A stretch of 64,000 bases of DNA from Erinaceus europaeus (GCF_950295315.1 NC_080181.1:35679375-35743374), one strand, 5' to 3'. Numbered from the stretch's first letter, positions 8,081 through 22,336 are shown. The notes: generated from the sequence alone by a model not told the origin. Numbers and translations: made by a program.

Positions 8081-8287
8081 TTATTTATTGGAATAAATGG
8101 TCAGGAGTTGAGAGGGAATGGAGGCACAGAGAGTTTGAGACACAGAGAGACACCTGCAGCACTTCTGCACCACTTGTAAAGATTTCCACCGGCAGTTGGG
8201 GACCAGGGTCTTGAAGCCCAGTCCTCCTGCACTGTCACCTGAGTGCTTACCTGGGTGTGGCACCACCTGGTACCCTTGATGGGACAC
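8081..8287 (-). mobile_element. SINE A in copy 3
   Basis: Same as 1314-1520. M1 is G at 8181. Confidence 0.74.
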
Positions 8288-8421
8288 TTTTTTTTAGCAA
8301 TGGAAAGAAATTCTCGTGGCAAGGTAATAAATAAATGAAGAAATAAATAAAAGTGCATTGACATTAACTCAGTGGAAACACACAGGGACATATACATGTC
8401 TGCTACCTGTATTACTAATTC

Positions 8422-8782
8422 ATTTATTTATTGATTGCCTCAAGGGCTTATTGCCACAGCTCAGTGCCTGCGCCACCAATAATCCACAGCTCCTGCACTC
8501 CATATGTTCCCCTTTCGCTGCCCTTGTTGCTTGGTCACTGTGGTGGTGGTTATTGTTGTTGTTGTTGTTGCTGTTGTTACTGACCTTGAATCTGACAGAG
8601 AAAAAAGGAGAGAGGAGGGGAAATACAGAGTGGGGGGAGAAAGATAGAGCCCCTAAACACCTGCTTCACCCCCTTAAAGCGACTTCCCTGCAGGTGGGGG
8701 TCTGGGGGCCAGACCCCAGATCCTCCCACCTGTCCCCTCTTTTCGCGAGCGCCACAAGCCCTTAACCCTCTGACACACCGCC
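8422..8782 (-). mobile_element. SINE B in copy 3
   Basis: Same as 1655-2015. M2 G (8433), M3 T (8494), M4 G (8699). Confidence 0.76.
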
Positions 8783-9085
8783 AAACATCCCTGGATTTAC
8801 TTGATAAGGCGATATGACCTGCCGAGTTTTGGATCCTCATTTTCCTGAGTATCACTCCTGGAGACAGTGTCATGACACGACACAAGGAGATCTCTGGTAT
8901 CAGAGAGCGCCTGGAACAGCAGCTGGGGCTCTAGTGCCAGGGCAGGAGCAACTTCCCATCCACCCTCCACGGAGTCCACCTGCCTGCATTTTGGTCCTTT
9001 TCCCTCCAAAAAAGATTTTTCCCTTTTTTCACTGAGAAACAGGCAGCAGACTGGTTACCCAAGCAGGGGGAAAAAAAATAAAAAA

Positions 9086-9126
<41 letters not shown>

Positions 9127-11478
9127 GTACTGCATGACCATCTTCTGGGAAGTATAGGTTTTGAACCTGAAAACTCTGTCTGTCTGTCTGTGTCCTAGTC
9201 CACAGAAAGAGCCACTAGCCCAGCCAGATGTCGTGCTCAGAATAGGGTGTTTTTGCCACTCATAGGCCTGCACAGTGCACTAGGGATTGGACAGCCTGAG
9301 ACCCAAATGTTACATTGTAGATGGATTGTTTGCAGTTCTTGCTCCCCAGGACATTGGACAGTCTCAACTCCCCTACAGCCAGAAAAAAAGACTCTTGACA
9401 GCCTTAGAGCAAATGGAGTGGCAGGGAGATGGGAGAGTGTTGCATGTGTGGGCTGCTCATGCCCAGGTGTCTGTGGGGGGCCATGGCAGAGGCTGTAAGG
9501 GGGCAAGGGGGCAGAAGGAGACTGGTTGAGAGGCAGACTGCAGGCAGGGGAGCCCCTGAGGGTTTGCAGTGCTGTGTGTGGGTGTGGTGGCAGGGGGTTA
9601 GGGCAGGTCCCCCTGCTGGATGGTGAGATGGCAGCTGGGCTGGCCCAGGTAACCCAGGGCTGAAGGGAAGCAGCAGGGTGGCAGGAAAGTAGCGCAGGGA
9701 GGCACACAGTAGATGTTAGTTGGGGAGCTGGGGAACAGGGGGCAAGGGGAAAGAGGGCATCCTTGAGGAAGTGTCTGGTCTAGAGAGTGGGGGGAGCTGG
9801 AGGCATGGAAGGTCCCAGGAATCAGGGACTGACAGGACCAGATACCTGCACCCACCCACTGGATAGAAGCTGCAGCAGCCAGAGCAGATGCCCAAAGTGA
9901 GTCCCTCTGAGGATGAGGAAGTTGAGGAGGAGGTGAAGGAAGAGGAGGAGGAGGAGGAGGAGGAGGAGGAGGAGGAGGAGGAGGAGGAGGGGAAGGAGGG
10001 CAGCTGTCAGTAGGCAATGGTATTAATAGAGGCCTCCACTATGGAGGCATGTGTCCAGGCAGTCACCCACCCAACCTCAGGGGCAGCTCAGGGCACCCAG
10101 GGACCTGGTGTGGGTATCTCTGGGGGGGGGGGGACTGTCAGTCAGTCAGCAGGACTGTGTGTAAGTGCACATGGTGGGACAGGGGCCTGGCGGCCCTTGG
10201 CCCCCAGCCCTGGGCTGTCAGATGCCTGCCCCGTGGCCAGACACCCCCCACTCTGCCCATAGCCCCTAGGCCCGGCCCACCTGCTCCTGTTTTGGCCTTG
10301 GGCTCTGGCTCTGGTGGCTGGCCACCACCAGTTTTGGCCTGGGGCTCTGTGTCTGGTGGCTGGCCACCACCCCTCAGGTCAAGTTAAGGTTCGGGGTCAT
10401 GGCTGCTGGTCCACTGGATGGGCAGGGTCCCCGCTACCTAGCAACCGCAGGAGCCATCTGTGATGTCCTAGCCCCCGGCATTGTGTGCTGGCCACACCGG
10501 CACTGGGCAGCCCACCTGCCCTGCCACTAGGTCAGGCAGCAGCGCCCAGACGCCAGGGCCCTGGCACACAGGGACAGAAGGATAGGAAGACAGTGCTGAC
10601 CGACGAGGGACCTCAGGGCTGGCAGCCAAGAGAAGAAAGAAGGAGGTGTACCCGGGATCCAGGGAGCCCAGGCCAGAGCTGCCTGCATGCCTGCCTGCCT
10701 TCCTGGATGTCTGTATGCTGCCTATGTCCAGGTAGGTTTCTCAGGTCCCCTCCACTCCTGTCCTCTCCTGTCCTCTCCTCTCCTCTCCATCCTTTCCCCT
10801 CTCCGCTCCTCTGCACCTTGCTTCTCTCCTCTTGTCTGTCCTCTCTTCCGGGTGCCCTGCTCACCAGCTCCAGCACTCGTGAAGGTTCTCCAGTGACCGC
10901 TGCTTGCAACCCCTTCCACCCCCTCCCTTCCCTGATGTGACCCAGCTCACAGGGTCACCGGCTCACCCCACCCACACCCACACCCGCCAACACATTCCCT
11001 GGTTCAGCCCCACTGCCCTATTCAGCCGAACTGGCTCCTTTGCAACCTACCTGTGCAGCGTTGATTGTCTTCATCATTCAAGGAGAGACCTCCTTTTGTA
11101 CTTAGCTTGGTTGACTGGTGGATGGATGGATGATGGATGGATGGATGGATGGATGGATGGACACGTCAATGGATTGGTATTGTACAGGCAAAGCACCATC
11201 TATAGGGGTAGCTGAGACCGCTGGTTTCAGAGCTCTAGTCTGCTGTCAAATGTAAAGCATTAATTTATCAATAACAAAATTGAATAAGTACATGAATAAA
11301 TAAATAAATATAAAAACTGGGTTAAAACATACATGGCGTCTTTGCCTTTCTGAATATGGTTGCTGTGAGGATCTTAACGAGGAAAGCAGTGTCCTGAGTA
11401 GCCCCTTGAAATAGTGGAATATTTCATTTTCCTTTCTTTTTCTTTTTCTTTTTCTTCTTTTACTTTCTATGTTCTTGA

Positions 11479-11685
11479 TTATTTATTGGAATAAATGGTC
11501 AGGAGTTGAGAGGGAATGGAGGCACAGAGAGTTTGAGACACAGAGAGACACCTGCAGCACTTCTGCACCACTTGTAAAGATTTCCACCGGCAGTTGGGGA
11601 CCAGGGTCTTGAAGCCCAGTCCTCCTGCACTGTCACCTGAGTGCTTACCTGGGTGTGGCACCACCTGGTACCCTTGATGGGACAC
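11479..11685 (-). mobile_element. SINE A in copy 4
   Basis: Same as 1314-1520. M1 is G at 11579. Confidence 0.74.
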
Positions 11686-11819
11686 TTTTTTTTAGCAATG
11701 GAAAGAAATTCTCGTGGCAAGGTAATAAATAAATGAAGAAATAAATAAAAGTGCATTGACATTAACTCAGTGGAAACACACAGGGACATATACATGTCTG
11801 CTACCTGTATTACTAATTC

Positions 11820-12180
11820 ATTTATTTATTGATTGCCTCAAGGGCTTATTGCCACAGCTCAGTGCCTGCGCCACCAATAATCCACAGCTCCTGCACTCCA
11901 TATGTTCCCCTTTCGCTGCCCTTGTTGCTTGGTCACTGTGGTGGTGGTTATTGTTGTTGTTGTTGTTGCTGTTGTTACTGACCTTGAATCTGACAGAGAA
12001 AAAAGGAGAGAGGAGGGGAAATACAGAGTGGGGGGAGAAAGATAGAGCCCCTAAACACCTGCTTCACCCCCTTAAAGCGACTTCCCTGCAGGTGGGGGTC
12101 TGGGGGCCAGACCCCAGATCCTCCCACCTGTCCCCTCTTTTCGCGAGCGCCACAAGCCCTTAACCCTCTGACACACCGCC
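11820..12180 (-). mobile_element. SINE B in copy 4
   Basis: Same as 1655-2015. M2 G (11831), M3 T (11892), M4 G (12097). Confidence 0.76.
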
Positions 12181-14853
12181 AAACATCCCTGGATTTACTT
12201 GATAAGGCGATATGACCTGCCGAGTTTTGGATCCTCATTTTCCTGAGTATCACTCCTGGAGACAGTGTCATGACACGACACAAGGAGATCTCTGGTATCA
12301 GAGAGCGCCTGGAACAGCAGCTGGGGCTCTAGTGCCAGGGCAGGAGCAACTTCCCATCCACCCTCCACGGAGTCCACCTGCCTGCATTTTGGTCCTTTTC
12401 CCTCCAAAAAAGATTTTTCCCTTTTTTCACTGAGAAACAGGCAGCAGACTGGTTACCCAAGCAGGGGGAAAAAAATAAAAAAGCCTTTTTTTTTTTTTTT
12501 TTTTTTTTAACCGTACTGCATGACCATCTTCTGGGAAGTATAGGTTTTGAACCTGAAAACTCTGTCTGTCTGTCTGTGTCCTAGTCCACAGAAAGAGCCA
12601 CTAGCCCAGCCAGATGTCGTGCTCAGAATAGGGTGTTTTTGCCACTCATAGGCCTGCACAGTGCACTAGGGATTGGACAGCCTGAGACCCAAATGTTACA
12701 TTGTAGATGGATTGTTTGCAGTTCTTGCTCCCCAGGACATTGGACAGTCTCAACTCCCCTACAGCCAGAAAAAAAGACTCTTGACAGCCTTAGAGCAAAT
12801 GGAGTGGCAGGGAGATGGGAGAGTGTTGCATGTGTGGGCTGCTCATGCCCAGGTGTCTGTGGGGGGCCATGGCAGAGGCTGTAAGGGGGCAAGGGGGCAG
12901 AAGGAGACTGGTTGAGAGGCAGACTGCAGGCAGGGGAGCCCCTGAGGGTTTGCAGTGCTGTGTGTGGGTGTGGTGGCAGGGGGTTAGGGCAGGTCCCCCT
13001 GCTGGATGGTGAGATGGCAGCTGGGCTGGCCCAGGTAACCCAGGGCTGAAGGGAAGCAGCAGGGTGGCAGGAAAGTAGCGCAGGGAGGCACACAGTAGAT
13101 GTTAGTTGGGGAGCTGGGGAACAGGGGGCAAGGGGAAAGAGGGCATCCTTGAGGAAGTGTCTGGTCTAGAGAGTGGGGGGAGCTGGAGGCATGGAAGGTC
13201 CCAGGAATCAGGGACTGACAGGACCAGATACCTGCACCCACCCACTGGATAGAAGCTGCAGCAGCCAGAGCAGATGCCCAAAGTGAGTCCCTCTGAGGAT
13301 GAGGAAGTTGAGGAGGAGGTGAAGGAAGAGGAGGAGGAGGAGGAGGAGGAGGAGGAGGAGGAGGAGGGGAAGGAGGGCAGCTGTCAGTAGGCAATGGTAT
13401 TAATAGAGGCCTCCACTATGGAGGCATGTGTCCAGGCAGTCACCCACCCAACCTCAGGGGCAGCTCAGGGCACCCAGGGACCTGGTGTGGGTATCTCTGG
13501 GGGGGGGGACTGTCAGTCAGTCAGCAGGACTGTGTGTAAGTGCACATGGTGGGACAGGGGCCTGGCGGCCCTTGGCCCCCAGCCCTGGGCTGTCAGATGC
13601 CTGCCCCGTGGCCAGACACCCCCCACTCTGCCCATAGCCCCTAGGCCCGGCCCACCTGCTCCTGTTTTGGCCTTGGGCTCTGGCTCTGGTGGCTGGCCAC
13701 CACCAGTTTTGGCCTGGGGCTCTGTGTCTGGTGGCTGGCCACCACCCCTCAGGTCAAGTTAAGGTTCGGGGTCATGGCTGCTGGTCCACTGGATGGGCAG
13801 GGTCCCCGCTACCTAGCAACCGCAGGAGCCATCTGTGATGTCCTAGCCCCCGGCATTGTGTGCTGGCCACACCGGCACTGGGCAGCCCACCTGCCCTGCC
13901 ACTAGGTCAGGCAGCAGCGCCCAGACGCCAGGGCCCTGGCACACAGGGACAGAAGGATAGGAAGACAGTGCTGACCGACGAGGGACCTCAGGGCTGGCAG
14001 CCAAGAGAAGAAAGAAGGAGGTGTACCCGGGATCCAGGGAGCCCAGGCCAGAGCTGCCTGCATGCCTGCCTGCCTTCCTGGATGTCTGTATGCTGCCTAT
14101 GTCCAGGTAGGTTTCTCAGGTCCCCTCCACTCCTGTCCTCTCCTGTCCTCTCCTCTCCTCTCCATCCTTTCCCCTCTCCGCTCCTCTGCACCTTGCTTCT
14201 CTCCTCTTGTCTGTCCTCTCTTCCGGGTGCCCTGCTCACCAGCTCCAGCACTCGTGAAGGTTCTCCAGTGACCGCTGCTTGCAACCCCTTCCACCCCCTC
14301 CCTTCCCTGATGTGACCCAGCTCACAGGGTCACCGGCTCACCCCACCCACACCCACACCCGCCAACACATTCCCTGGTTCAGCCCCACTGCCCTATTCAG
14401 CCGAACTGGCTCCTTTGCAACCTACCTGTGCAGCGTTGATTGTCTTCATCATTCAAGGAGAGACCTCCTTTTGTACTTAGCTTGGTTGACTGGTGGATGG
14501 ATGGATGATGGATGGATGGATGGATGGATGGATGGACACGTCAATGGATTGGTATTGTACAGGCAAAGCACCATCTATAGGGGTAGCTGAGACCGCTGGT
14601 TTCAGAGCTCTAGTCTGCTGTCAAATGTAAAGCATTAATTTATCAATAACAAAATTGAATAAGTACATAAATAAATAAATAAATATAAAAACTGGGTTAA
14701 AACATACATGGCGTCTTTGCCTTTCTGAATATGGTTGCTGTGAGGATCTTAACAAGGAAAGCAGTGTCCTGAGTAGCCCCTTGAAATAGTGGAATATTTC
14801 ATTTTCCTTTCTTTTTCTTTTTCTTTTTCTTCTTTTACTTTCTATGTTCTTGA

Positions 14854-15060
14854 TTATTTATTGGAATAAATGGTCAGGAGTTGAGAGGGAATGGAGGCAC
14901 AGAGAGTTTGAGACACAGAGAGACACCTGCAGCACTTCTGCACCACTTGTAAAGATTTCCACCGGCAGTTGGGGACCAGGGTCTTGAAGCCCAGTCCTCC
15001 TGCACTGTCACCTGAGTGCTTACCTGGGTGTGGCACCACCTGGTACCCTTGATGGGACAC
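14854..15060 (-). mobile_element. SINE A in copy 5
   Basis: Same as 1314-1520. M1 is G at 14954. Confidence 0.74.
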
Positions 15061-15194
15061 TTTTTTTTAGCAATGGAAAGAAATTCTCGTGGCAAGGTGA
15101 TAAATAAATGAAGAAATAAATAAAAGTGCATTGACATTAACTCAGTGGAAACACACAGGGACATATACATGTCTGCTACCTGTATTACTAATTC

Positions 15195-15555
15195 ATTTAT
15201 TTATTAATTGCCTCAAGGGCTTATTGCCACAGCTCAGTGCCTGCGCCACCAATAATCCACAGCTCCAGCACTCCATATGTTCCCCTTTCGCTGCCCTTGT
15301 TGCTTGGTCACTGTGGTGGTGGTTATTGTTGTTGTTGTTGTTGCTGTTGTTACTGACCTTGAATCTGACAGAGAAAAAAGGAGAGAGGAGGGGAAATACA
15401 GAGTGGGGGGAGAAAGATAGAGCCCCTAAACACCTGCTTCACCCCCTTAAAGCGACTTCCCTGCAGGTGGGGGTCTGGGGGCCAGACCCCAGATCCTCCC
15501 ACCTGTCCCCTCTTTTCGCGAGCGCCACAAGCCCTTAACCCTCTGACACACCGCC
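15195..15555 (-). mobile_element. SINE B in copy 5
   Basis: Same as 1655-2015 but with the alternative states M2 A (15206) and M3 A (15267); M4 G (15472). Confidence 0.76.
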
Positions 15556-18240
15556 AAACATCCCTGGATTTACTTGATAAGGCGATATGACCTGCCGAGT
15601 TTTGGATCCTCATTTTCCTGAGTATCACTCCTGGAGACAGTGTCATGACACGACACAAGGAGATCTCTGGTATCAGAGAGCGCCTGGAACAGCAGCTGGG
15701 GCTCTAGTGCCAGGGCAGGAGCAACTTCCCATCCACCCTCCACGGAGTCCACCTGCCTGCATTTTGGTCCTTTTCCCTCCAAAAAAGATTTTTCCCTTTT
15801 TTCACTGAGAAACAGGCAGCAGACTGGTTACCCAAGCAGGGGGAAAAAAAATAAAAAAGCCTTTTTTTTTTTTTTTTTTTTTTAACCGTACTGCATGACC
15901 ATCTTCTGGGAAGTATAGGTTTTGAACCTGAAAACTCTGTCTGTCTGTCTGTGTCCTAGTCCACAGAAAGAGCCACTAGCCCAGCCAGATGTCGTGCTCA
16001 GAATAGGGTGTTTTTGCCACTCATAGGCCTGCACAGTGCACTAGGGATTGGACAGCCTGAGACCCAAATGTTACATTGTAGATGGATTGTTTGCAGTTCT
16101 TGCTCCCCAGGACATTGGACAGTCTCAACTCCCCTACAGCCAGAAAAAAAGACTCTTGACAGCCTTAGAGCAAATGGAGTGGCAGGGAGATGGGAGAGTG
16201 TTGCATGTGTGGGCTGCTCATGCCCAGGTGTCTGTGGGGGGCCATGGCAGAGGCTGTAAGGGGGCAAGGGGGCAGAAGGAGACTGGTTGAGAGGCAGACT
16301 GCAGGCAGGGGAGCCCCTGAGGGTTTGCAGTGCTGTGTGTGGGTGTGGTGGCAGGGGGTTAGGGCAGGTCCCCCTGCTGGATGGTGAGATGGCAGCTGGG
16401 CTGGCCCAGGTAACCCAGGGCTGAAGGGAAGCAGCAGGGTGGCAGGAAAGTAGCGCAGGGAGGCACACAGTAGATGTTAGTTGGGGAGCTGGGGAACAGG
16501 GGGCAAGGGGAAAGAGGGCATCCTTGAGGAAGTGTCTGGTCTAGAGAGTGGGGGGAGCTGGAGGCATGGAAGGTCCCAGGAATCAGGGACTGACAGGACC
16601 AGATACCTGCACCCACCCACTGGATAGAAGCTGCAGCAGCCAGAGCAGATGCCCAAAGTGAGTCCCTCTGAGGATGAGGAAGTTGAGGAGGAGGTGAAGG
16701 AAGAGGAGGAGGAGGAGGAGGAGGAGGAGGAGGAGGAGGAGGAGGAGGGGAAGGAGGGCAGCTGTCAGTAGGCAATGGTATTAATAGAGGCCTCCACTAT
16801 GGAGGCATGTGTCCAGGCAGTCACCCACCCAACCTCAGGGGCAGCTCAGGGCACCCAGGGACCTGGTGTGGGTATCTCTGGGGGGGGGGGGACTGTCAGT
16901 CAGTCAGCAGGACTGTGTGTAAGTGCACATGGTGGGACAGGGGCCTGGCGGCCCTTGGCCCCCAGCCCTGGGCTGTCAGATGCCTGCCCCGTGGCCAGAC
17001 ACCCCCCACTCTGCCCATAGCCCCTAGGCCCGGCCCACCTGCTCCTGTTTTGGCCTTGGGCTCTGGCTCTGGTGGCTGGCCACCACCAGTTTTGGCCTGG
17101 GGCTCTGTGTCTGGTGGCTGGCCACCACCCCTCAGGTCAAGTTAAGGTTCGGGGTCATGGCTGCTGGTCCACTGGATGGGCAGGGTCCCCGCTACCTAGC
17201 AACCGCAGGAGCCATCTGTGATGTCCTAGCCCCCGGCATTGTGTGCTGGCCACACCGGCACTGGGCAGCCCACCTGCCCTGCCACTAGGTCAGGCAGCAG
17301 CGCCCAGACGCCAGGGCCCTGGCACACAGGGACAGAAGGATAGGAAGACAGTGCTGACCGACGAGGGACCTCAGGGCTGGCAGCCAAGAGAAGAAAGAAG
17401 GAGGTGTACCCGGGATCCAGGGAGCCCAGGCCAGAGCTGCCTGCATGCCTGCCTGCCTTCCTGGATGTCTGTATGCTGCCTATGTCCAGGTAGGTTTCTC
17501 AGGTCCCCTCCACTCCTGTCCTCTCCTGTCCTCTCCTCTCCTCTCCATCCTTTCCCCTCTCCGCTCCTCTGCACCTTGCTTCTCTCCTCTTGTCTGTCCT
17601 CTCTTCCGGGTGCCCTGCTCACCAGCTCCAGCACTCGTGAAGGTTCTCCAGTGACCGCTGCTTGCAACCCCTTCCACCCCCTCCCTTCCCTGATGTGACC
17701 CAGCTCACAGGGTCACCGGCTCACCCCACCCACACCCACACCCGCCAACACATTCCCTGGTTCAGCCCCACTGCCCTATTCAGCCGAACTGGCTCCTTTG
17801 CAACCTACCTGTGCAGCGTTGATTGTCTTCATCATTCAAGGAGAGACCTCCTTTTGTACTTAGCTTGGTTGACTGGTGGATGGATGGATGATGGATGGAT
17901 GGATGGATGGATGGATGGATGGACACGTCAATGGATTGGTATTGTACAGGCAAAGCACCATCTATAGGGGTAGCTGAGACCGCTGGTTTCAGAGCTCTAG
18001 TCTGCTGTCAAATGTAAAGCATTAATTTATCAATAACAAAATTGAATAAGTACATAAATAAATAAATAAATATAAAAACTGGGTTAAAACATACATGGCG
18101 TCTTTGCCTTTCTGAATATGGTTGCTGTGAGGATCTTAACAAGGAAAGCAGTGTCCTGAGTAGCCCCTTGAAATAGTGGAATATTTCATTTTCCTTTCTT
18201 TTTCTTTTTCTTTTTCTTCTTTTACTTTCTATGTTCTTGA

Positions 18241-18447
18241 TTATTTATTGGAATAAATGGTCAGGAGTTGAGAGGGAATGGAGGCACAGAGAGTTTGAGA
18301 CACAGAGAGACACCTGCAGCACTTCTGCACCACTTGTAAAGATTTCCACCGGCAGTTGGGGACCAGGGTCTTGAAGCCCAGTCCTCCTGCACTGTCACCT
18401 GAGTGCTTACCTGGGTGTGGCACCACCTGGTACCCTTGATGGGACAC
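18241..18447 (-). mobile_element. SINE A in copy 6
   Basis: Same as 1314-1520. M1 is G at 18341. Confidence 0.74.
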
Positions 18448-18581
18448 TTTTTTTTAGCAATGGAAAGAAATTCTCGTGGCAAGGTAATAAATAAATGAAG
18501 AAATAAATAAAAGTGCATTGACATTAACTCAGTGGAAACACACAGGGACATATACATGTCTGCTACCTGTATTACTAATTC

Positions 18582-18942
18582 ATTTATTTATTAATTGCCT
18601 CAAGGGCTTATTGCCACAGCTCAGTGCCTGCGCCACCAATAATCCACAGCTCCAGCACTCCATATGTTCCCCTTTCGCTGCCCTTGTTGCTTGGTCACTG
18701 TGGTGGTGGTTATTGTTGTTGTTGTTGTTGCTGTTGTTACTGACCTTGAATCTGACAGAGAAAAAAGGAGAGAGGAGGGGAAATACAGAGTGGGGGGAGA
18801 AAGATAGAGCCCCTAAACACCTGCTTCACCCCCTTAAAGCGACTTCCCTGCAGGTGGGGGTCTGGGGGCCAGACCCCAGATCCTCCCACCTGTCCCCTCT
18901 TTTCGCGAGCGCCACAAGCCCTTAACCCTCTGACACACCGCC
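18582..18942 (-). mobile_element. SINE B in copy 6
   Basis: Same as 1655-2015; M2 A (18593), M3 A (18654), M4 G (18859). Confidence 0.76.
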
Positions 18943-21634
18943 AAACATCCCTGGATTTACTTGATAAGGCGATATGACCTGCCGAGTTTTGGATCCTCAT
19001 TTTCCTGAGTATCACTCCTGGAGACAGTGTCATGACACGACACAAGGAGATCTCTGGTATCAGAGAGCGCCTGGAACAGCAGCTGGGGCTCTAGTGCCAG
19101 GGCAGGAGCAACTTCCCATCCACCCTCCACGGAGTCCACCTGCCTGCATTTTGGTCCTTTTCCCTCCAAAAAAGATTTTTCCCTTTTTTCACTGAGAAAC
19201 AGGCAGCAGACTGGTTACCCAAGCAGGGGGAAAAAAAATAAAAAAGCCTTTTTTTTTTTTTTTTTTTTTTTAACCGTACTGCATGACCATCTTCTGGGAA
19301 GTATAGGTTTTGAACCTGAAAACTCTGTCTGTCTGTCTGTGTCCTAGTCCACAGAAAGAGCCACTAGCCCAGCCAGATGTCGTGCTCAGAATAGGGTGTT
19401 TTTGCCACTCATAGGCCTGCACAGTGCACTAGGGATTGGACAGCCTGAGACCCAAATGTTACATTGTAGATGGATTGTTTGCAGTTCTTGCTCCCCAGGA
19501 CATTGGACAGTCTCAACTCCCCTACAGCCAGAAAAAAAGACTCTTGACAGCCTTAGAGCAAATGGAGTGGCAGGGAGATGGGAGAGTGTTGCATGTGTGG
19601 GCTGCTCATGCCCAGGTGTCTGTGGGGGGCCATGGCAGAGGCTGTAAGGGGGCAAGGGGGCAGAAGGAGACTGGTTGAGAGGCAGACTGCAGGCAGGGGA
19701 GCCCCTGAGGGTTTGCAGTGCTGTGTGTGGGTGTGGTGGCAGGGGGTTAGGGCAGGTCCCCCTGCTGGATGGTGAGATGGCAGCTGGGCTGGCCCAGGTA
19801 ACCCAGGGCTGAAGGGAAGCAGCAGGGTGGCAGGAAAGTAGCGCAGGGAGGCACACAGTAGATGTTAGTTGGGGAGCTGGGGAACAGGGGGCAAGGGGAA
19901 AGAGGGCATCCTTGAGGAAGTGTCTGGTCTAGAGAGTGGGGGGAGCTGGAGGCATGGAAGGTCCCAGGAATCAGGGACTGACAGGACCAGATACCTGCAC
20001 CCACCCACTGGATAGAAGCTGCAGCAGCCAGAGCAGATGCCCAAAGTGAGTCCCTCTGAGGATGAGGAAGTTGAGGAGGAGGTGAAGGAAGAGGAGGAGG
20101 AGGAGGAGGAGGAGGAGGAGGAGGAGGAGGAGGAGGAGGGGAAGGAGGGCAGCTGTCAGTAGGCAATGGTATTAATAGAGGCCTCCACTATGGAGGCATG
20201 TGTCCAGGCAGTCACCCACCCAACCTCAGGGGCAGCTCAGGGCACCCAGGGACCTGGTGTGGGTATCTCTGGGGGGGGGGGACTGTCAGTCAGTCAGCAG
20301 GACTGTGTGTAAGTGCACATGGTGGGACAGGGGCCTGGCGGCCCTTGGCCCCCAGCCCTGGGCTGTCAGATGCCTGCCCCGTGGCCAGACACCCCCCACT
20401 CTGCCCATAGCCCCTAGGCCCGGCCCACCTGCTCCTGTTTTGGCCTTGGGCTCTGGCTCTGGTGGCTGGCCACCACCAGTTTTGGCCTGGGGCTCTGTGT
20501 CTGGTGGCTGGCCACCACCCCTCAGGTCAAGTTAAGGTTCGGGGTCATGGCTGCTGGTCCACTGGATGGGCAGGGTCCCCGCTACCTAGCAACCGCAGGA
20601 GCCATCTGTGATGTCCTAGCCCCCGGCATTGTGTGCTGGCCACACCGGCACTGGGCAGCCCACCTGCCCTGCCACTAGGTCAGGCAGCAGCGCCCAGACG
20701 CCAGGGCCCTGGCACACAGGGACAGAAGGATAGGAAGACAGTGCTGACCGACGAGGGACCTCAGGGCTGGCAGCCAAGAGAAGAAAGAAGGAGGTGTACC
20801 CGGGATCCAGGGAGCCCAGGCCAGAGCTGCCTGCATGCCTGCCTGCCTTCCTGGATGTCTGTATGCTGCCTATGTCCAGGTAGGTTTCTCAGGTCCCCTC
20901 CACTCCTGTCCTCTCCTGTCCTCTCCTCTCCTCTCCATCCTTTCCCCTCTCCGCTCCTCTGCACCTTGCTTCTCTCCTCTTGTCTGTCCTCTCTTCCGGG
21001 TGCCCTGCTCACCAGCTCCAGCACTCGTGAAGGTTCTCCAGTGACCGCTGCTTGCAACCCCTTCCACCCCCTCCCTTCCCTGATGTGACCCAGCTCACAG
21101 GGTCACCGGCTCACCCCACCCACACCCACACCCGCCAACACATTCCCTGGTTCAGCCCCACTGCCCTATTCAGCCGAACTGGCTCCTTTGCAACCTACCT
21201 GTGCAGCGTTGATTGTCTTCATCATTCAAGGAGAGACCTCCTTTTGTACTTAGCTTGGTTGACTGGTGGATGGATGGATGATGGATGGATGGATGGATGG
21301 ATGGATGGATGGATGGACACGTCAATGGATTGGTATTGTACAGGCAAAGCACCATCTATAGGGGTAGCTGAGACCGCTGGTTTCAGAGCTCTAGTCTGCT
21401 GTCAAATGTAAAGCATTAATTTATCAATAACAAAATTGAATAAGTACATAAATAAATAAATAAATATAAAAACTGGGTTAAAACATACATGGCGTCTTTG
21501 CCTTTCTGAATATGGTTGCTGTGAGGATCTTAACAAGGAAAGCAGTGTCCTGAGTAGCCCCTTGAAATAGTGGAATATTTCATTTTCCTTTCTTTTTCTT
21601 TTTCTTTTTCTTCTTTTACTTTCTATGTTCTTGA

Positions 21635-21841
21635 TTATTTATTGGAATAAATGGTCAGGAGTTGAGAGGGAATGGAGGCACAGAGAGTTTGAGACACAGA
21701 GAGACACCTGCAGCACTTCTGCACCACTTGTAAACATTTCCACCGGCAGTTGGGGACCAGGGTCTTGAAGCCCAGTCCTCCTGCACTGTCACCTGAGTGC
21801 TTACCTGGGTGTGGCACCACCTGGTACCCTTGATGGGACAC
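21635..21841 (-). mobile_element. SINE A in copy 7
   Basis: Same as 1314-1520. First copy with M1 C (21735). Confidence 0.74.
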
Positions 21842-21975
21842 TTTTTTTTAGCAATGGAAAGAAATTCTCGTGGCAAGGTAATAAATAAATGAAGAAATAA
21901 ATAAAAGTGCATTGACATTAACTCAGTGGAAACACACAGGGACATATACATGTCTGCTACCTGTATTACTAATTC

Positions 21976-22336
21976 ATTTATTTATTAATTGCCTCAAGGG
22001 CTTATTGCCACAGCTCAGTGCCTGCGCCACCAATAATCCACAGCTCCAGCACTCCATATGTTCCCCTTTCGCTGCCCTTGTTGCTTGGTCACTGTGGTGG
22101 TGGTTATTGTTGTTGTTGTTGTTGCTGTTGTTACTGACCTTGAATCTGACAGAGAAAAAAGGAGAGAGGAGGGGAAATACAGAGTGGGGGGAGAAAGATA
22201 GAGCCCCTAAACACCTGCTTCACCCCCTTAAAGCGACTTCCCTGCAGGTGGGGGTCTGGGGGCCAGACCCCAGATCCTCCCACCTGTCCCCTCTTTTCGC
22301 GAGCGCCACAAGCCCTTAACCCTCTGACACACCGCC
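21976..22336 (-). mobile_element. SINE B in copy 7
   Basis: Same as 1655-2015; M2 A (21987), M3 A (22048), M4 G (22253). Confidence 0.76.

Larger units (their letters stand above)
6768..10165 (+). repeat. Macrosatellite unit, copy 3
   Basis: 3398 bp. GGAT x6 (7722-7763), T34 (9089-9122), GAG x16 (9942-9989), G12. Markers G,G,T,G,C. Private substitution G to T at 7922. Its T-run is 10 longer than its neighbours' (24 and 23), an isolated expansion. Confidence 0.97.
10166..13540 (+). repeat. Macrosatellite unit, copy 4
   Basis: 3375 bp, the shortest complete copy. GGAT x6 (11120-11161), T23 (12486-12508), GAG x13 (13328-13366), G10. Markers G,G,T,G,C. Private substitutions A to G at 11294 and 11379. 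A-run is A7, as in copy 2. Confidence 0.97.
13541..16923 (+). repeat. Macrosatellite unit, copy 5
   Basis: 3383 bp. GGAT x6 (14495-14536), T22 (15862-15883), GAG x15 (16703-16747), G12. Markers G,A,A,G,C. Carries A to G at 15099, shared only with copy 15 (49069). Confidence 0.97.
16924..20313 (+). repeat. Macrosatellite unit, copy 6
   Basis: 3390 bp. GGAT x7 (17878-17923), T23 (19249-19271), GAG x16 (20091-20138), G11. Markers G,A,A,G,C, the same as copy 5 but without its extra A to G change. Confidence 0.97.
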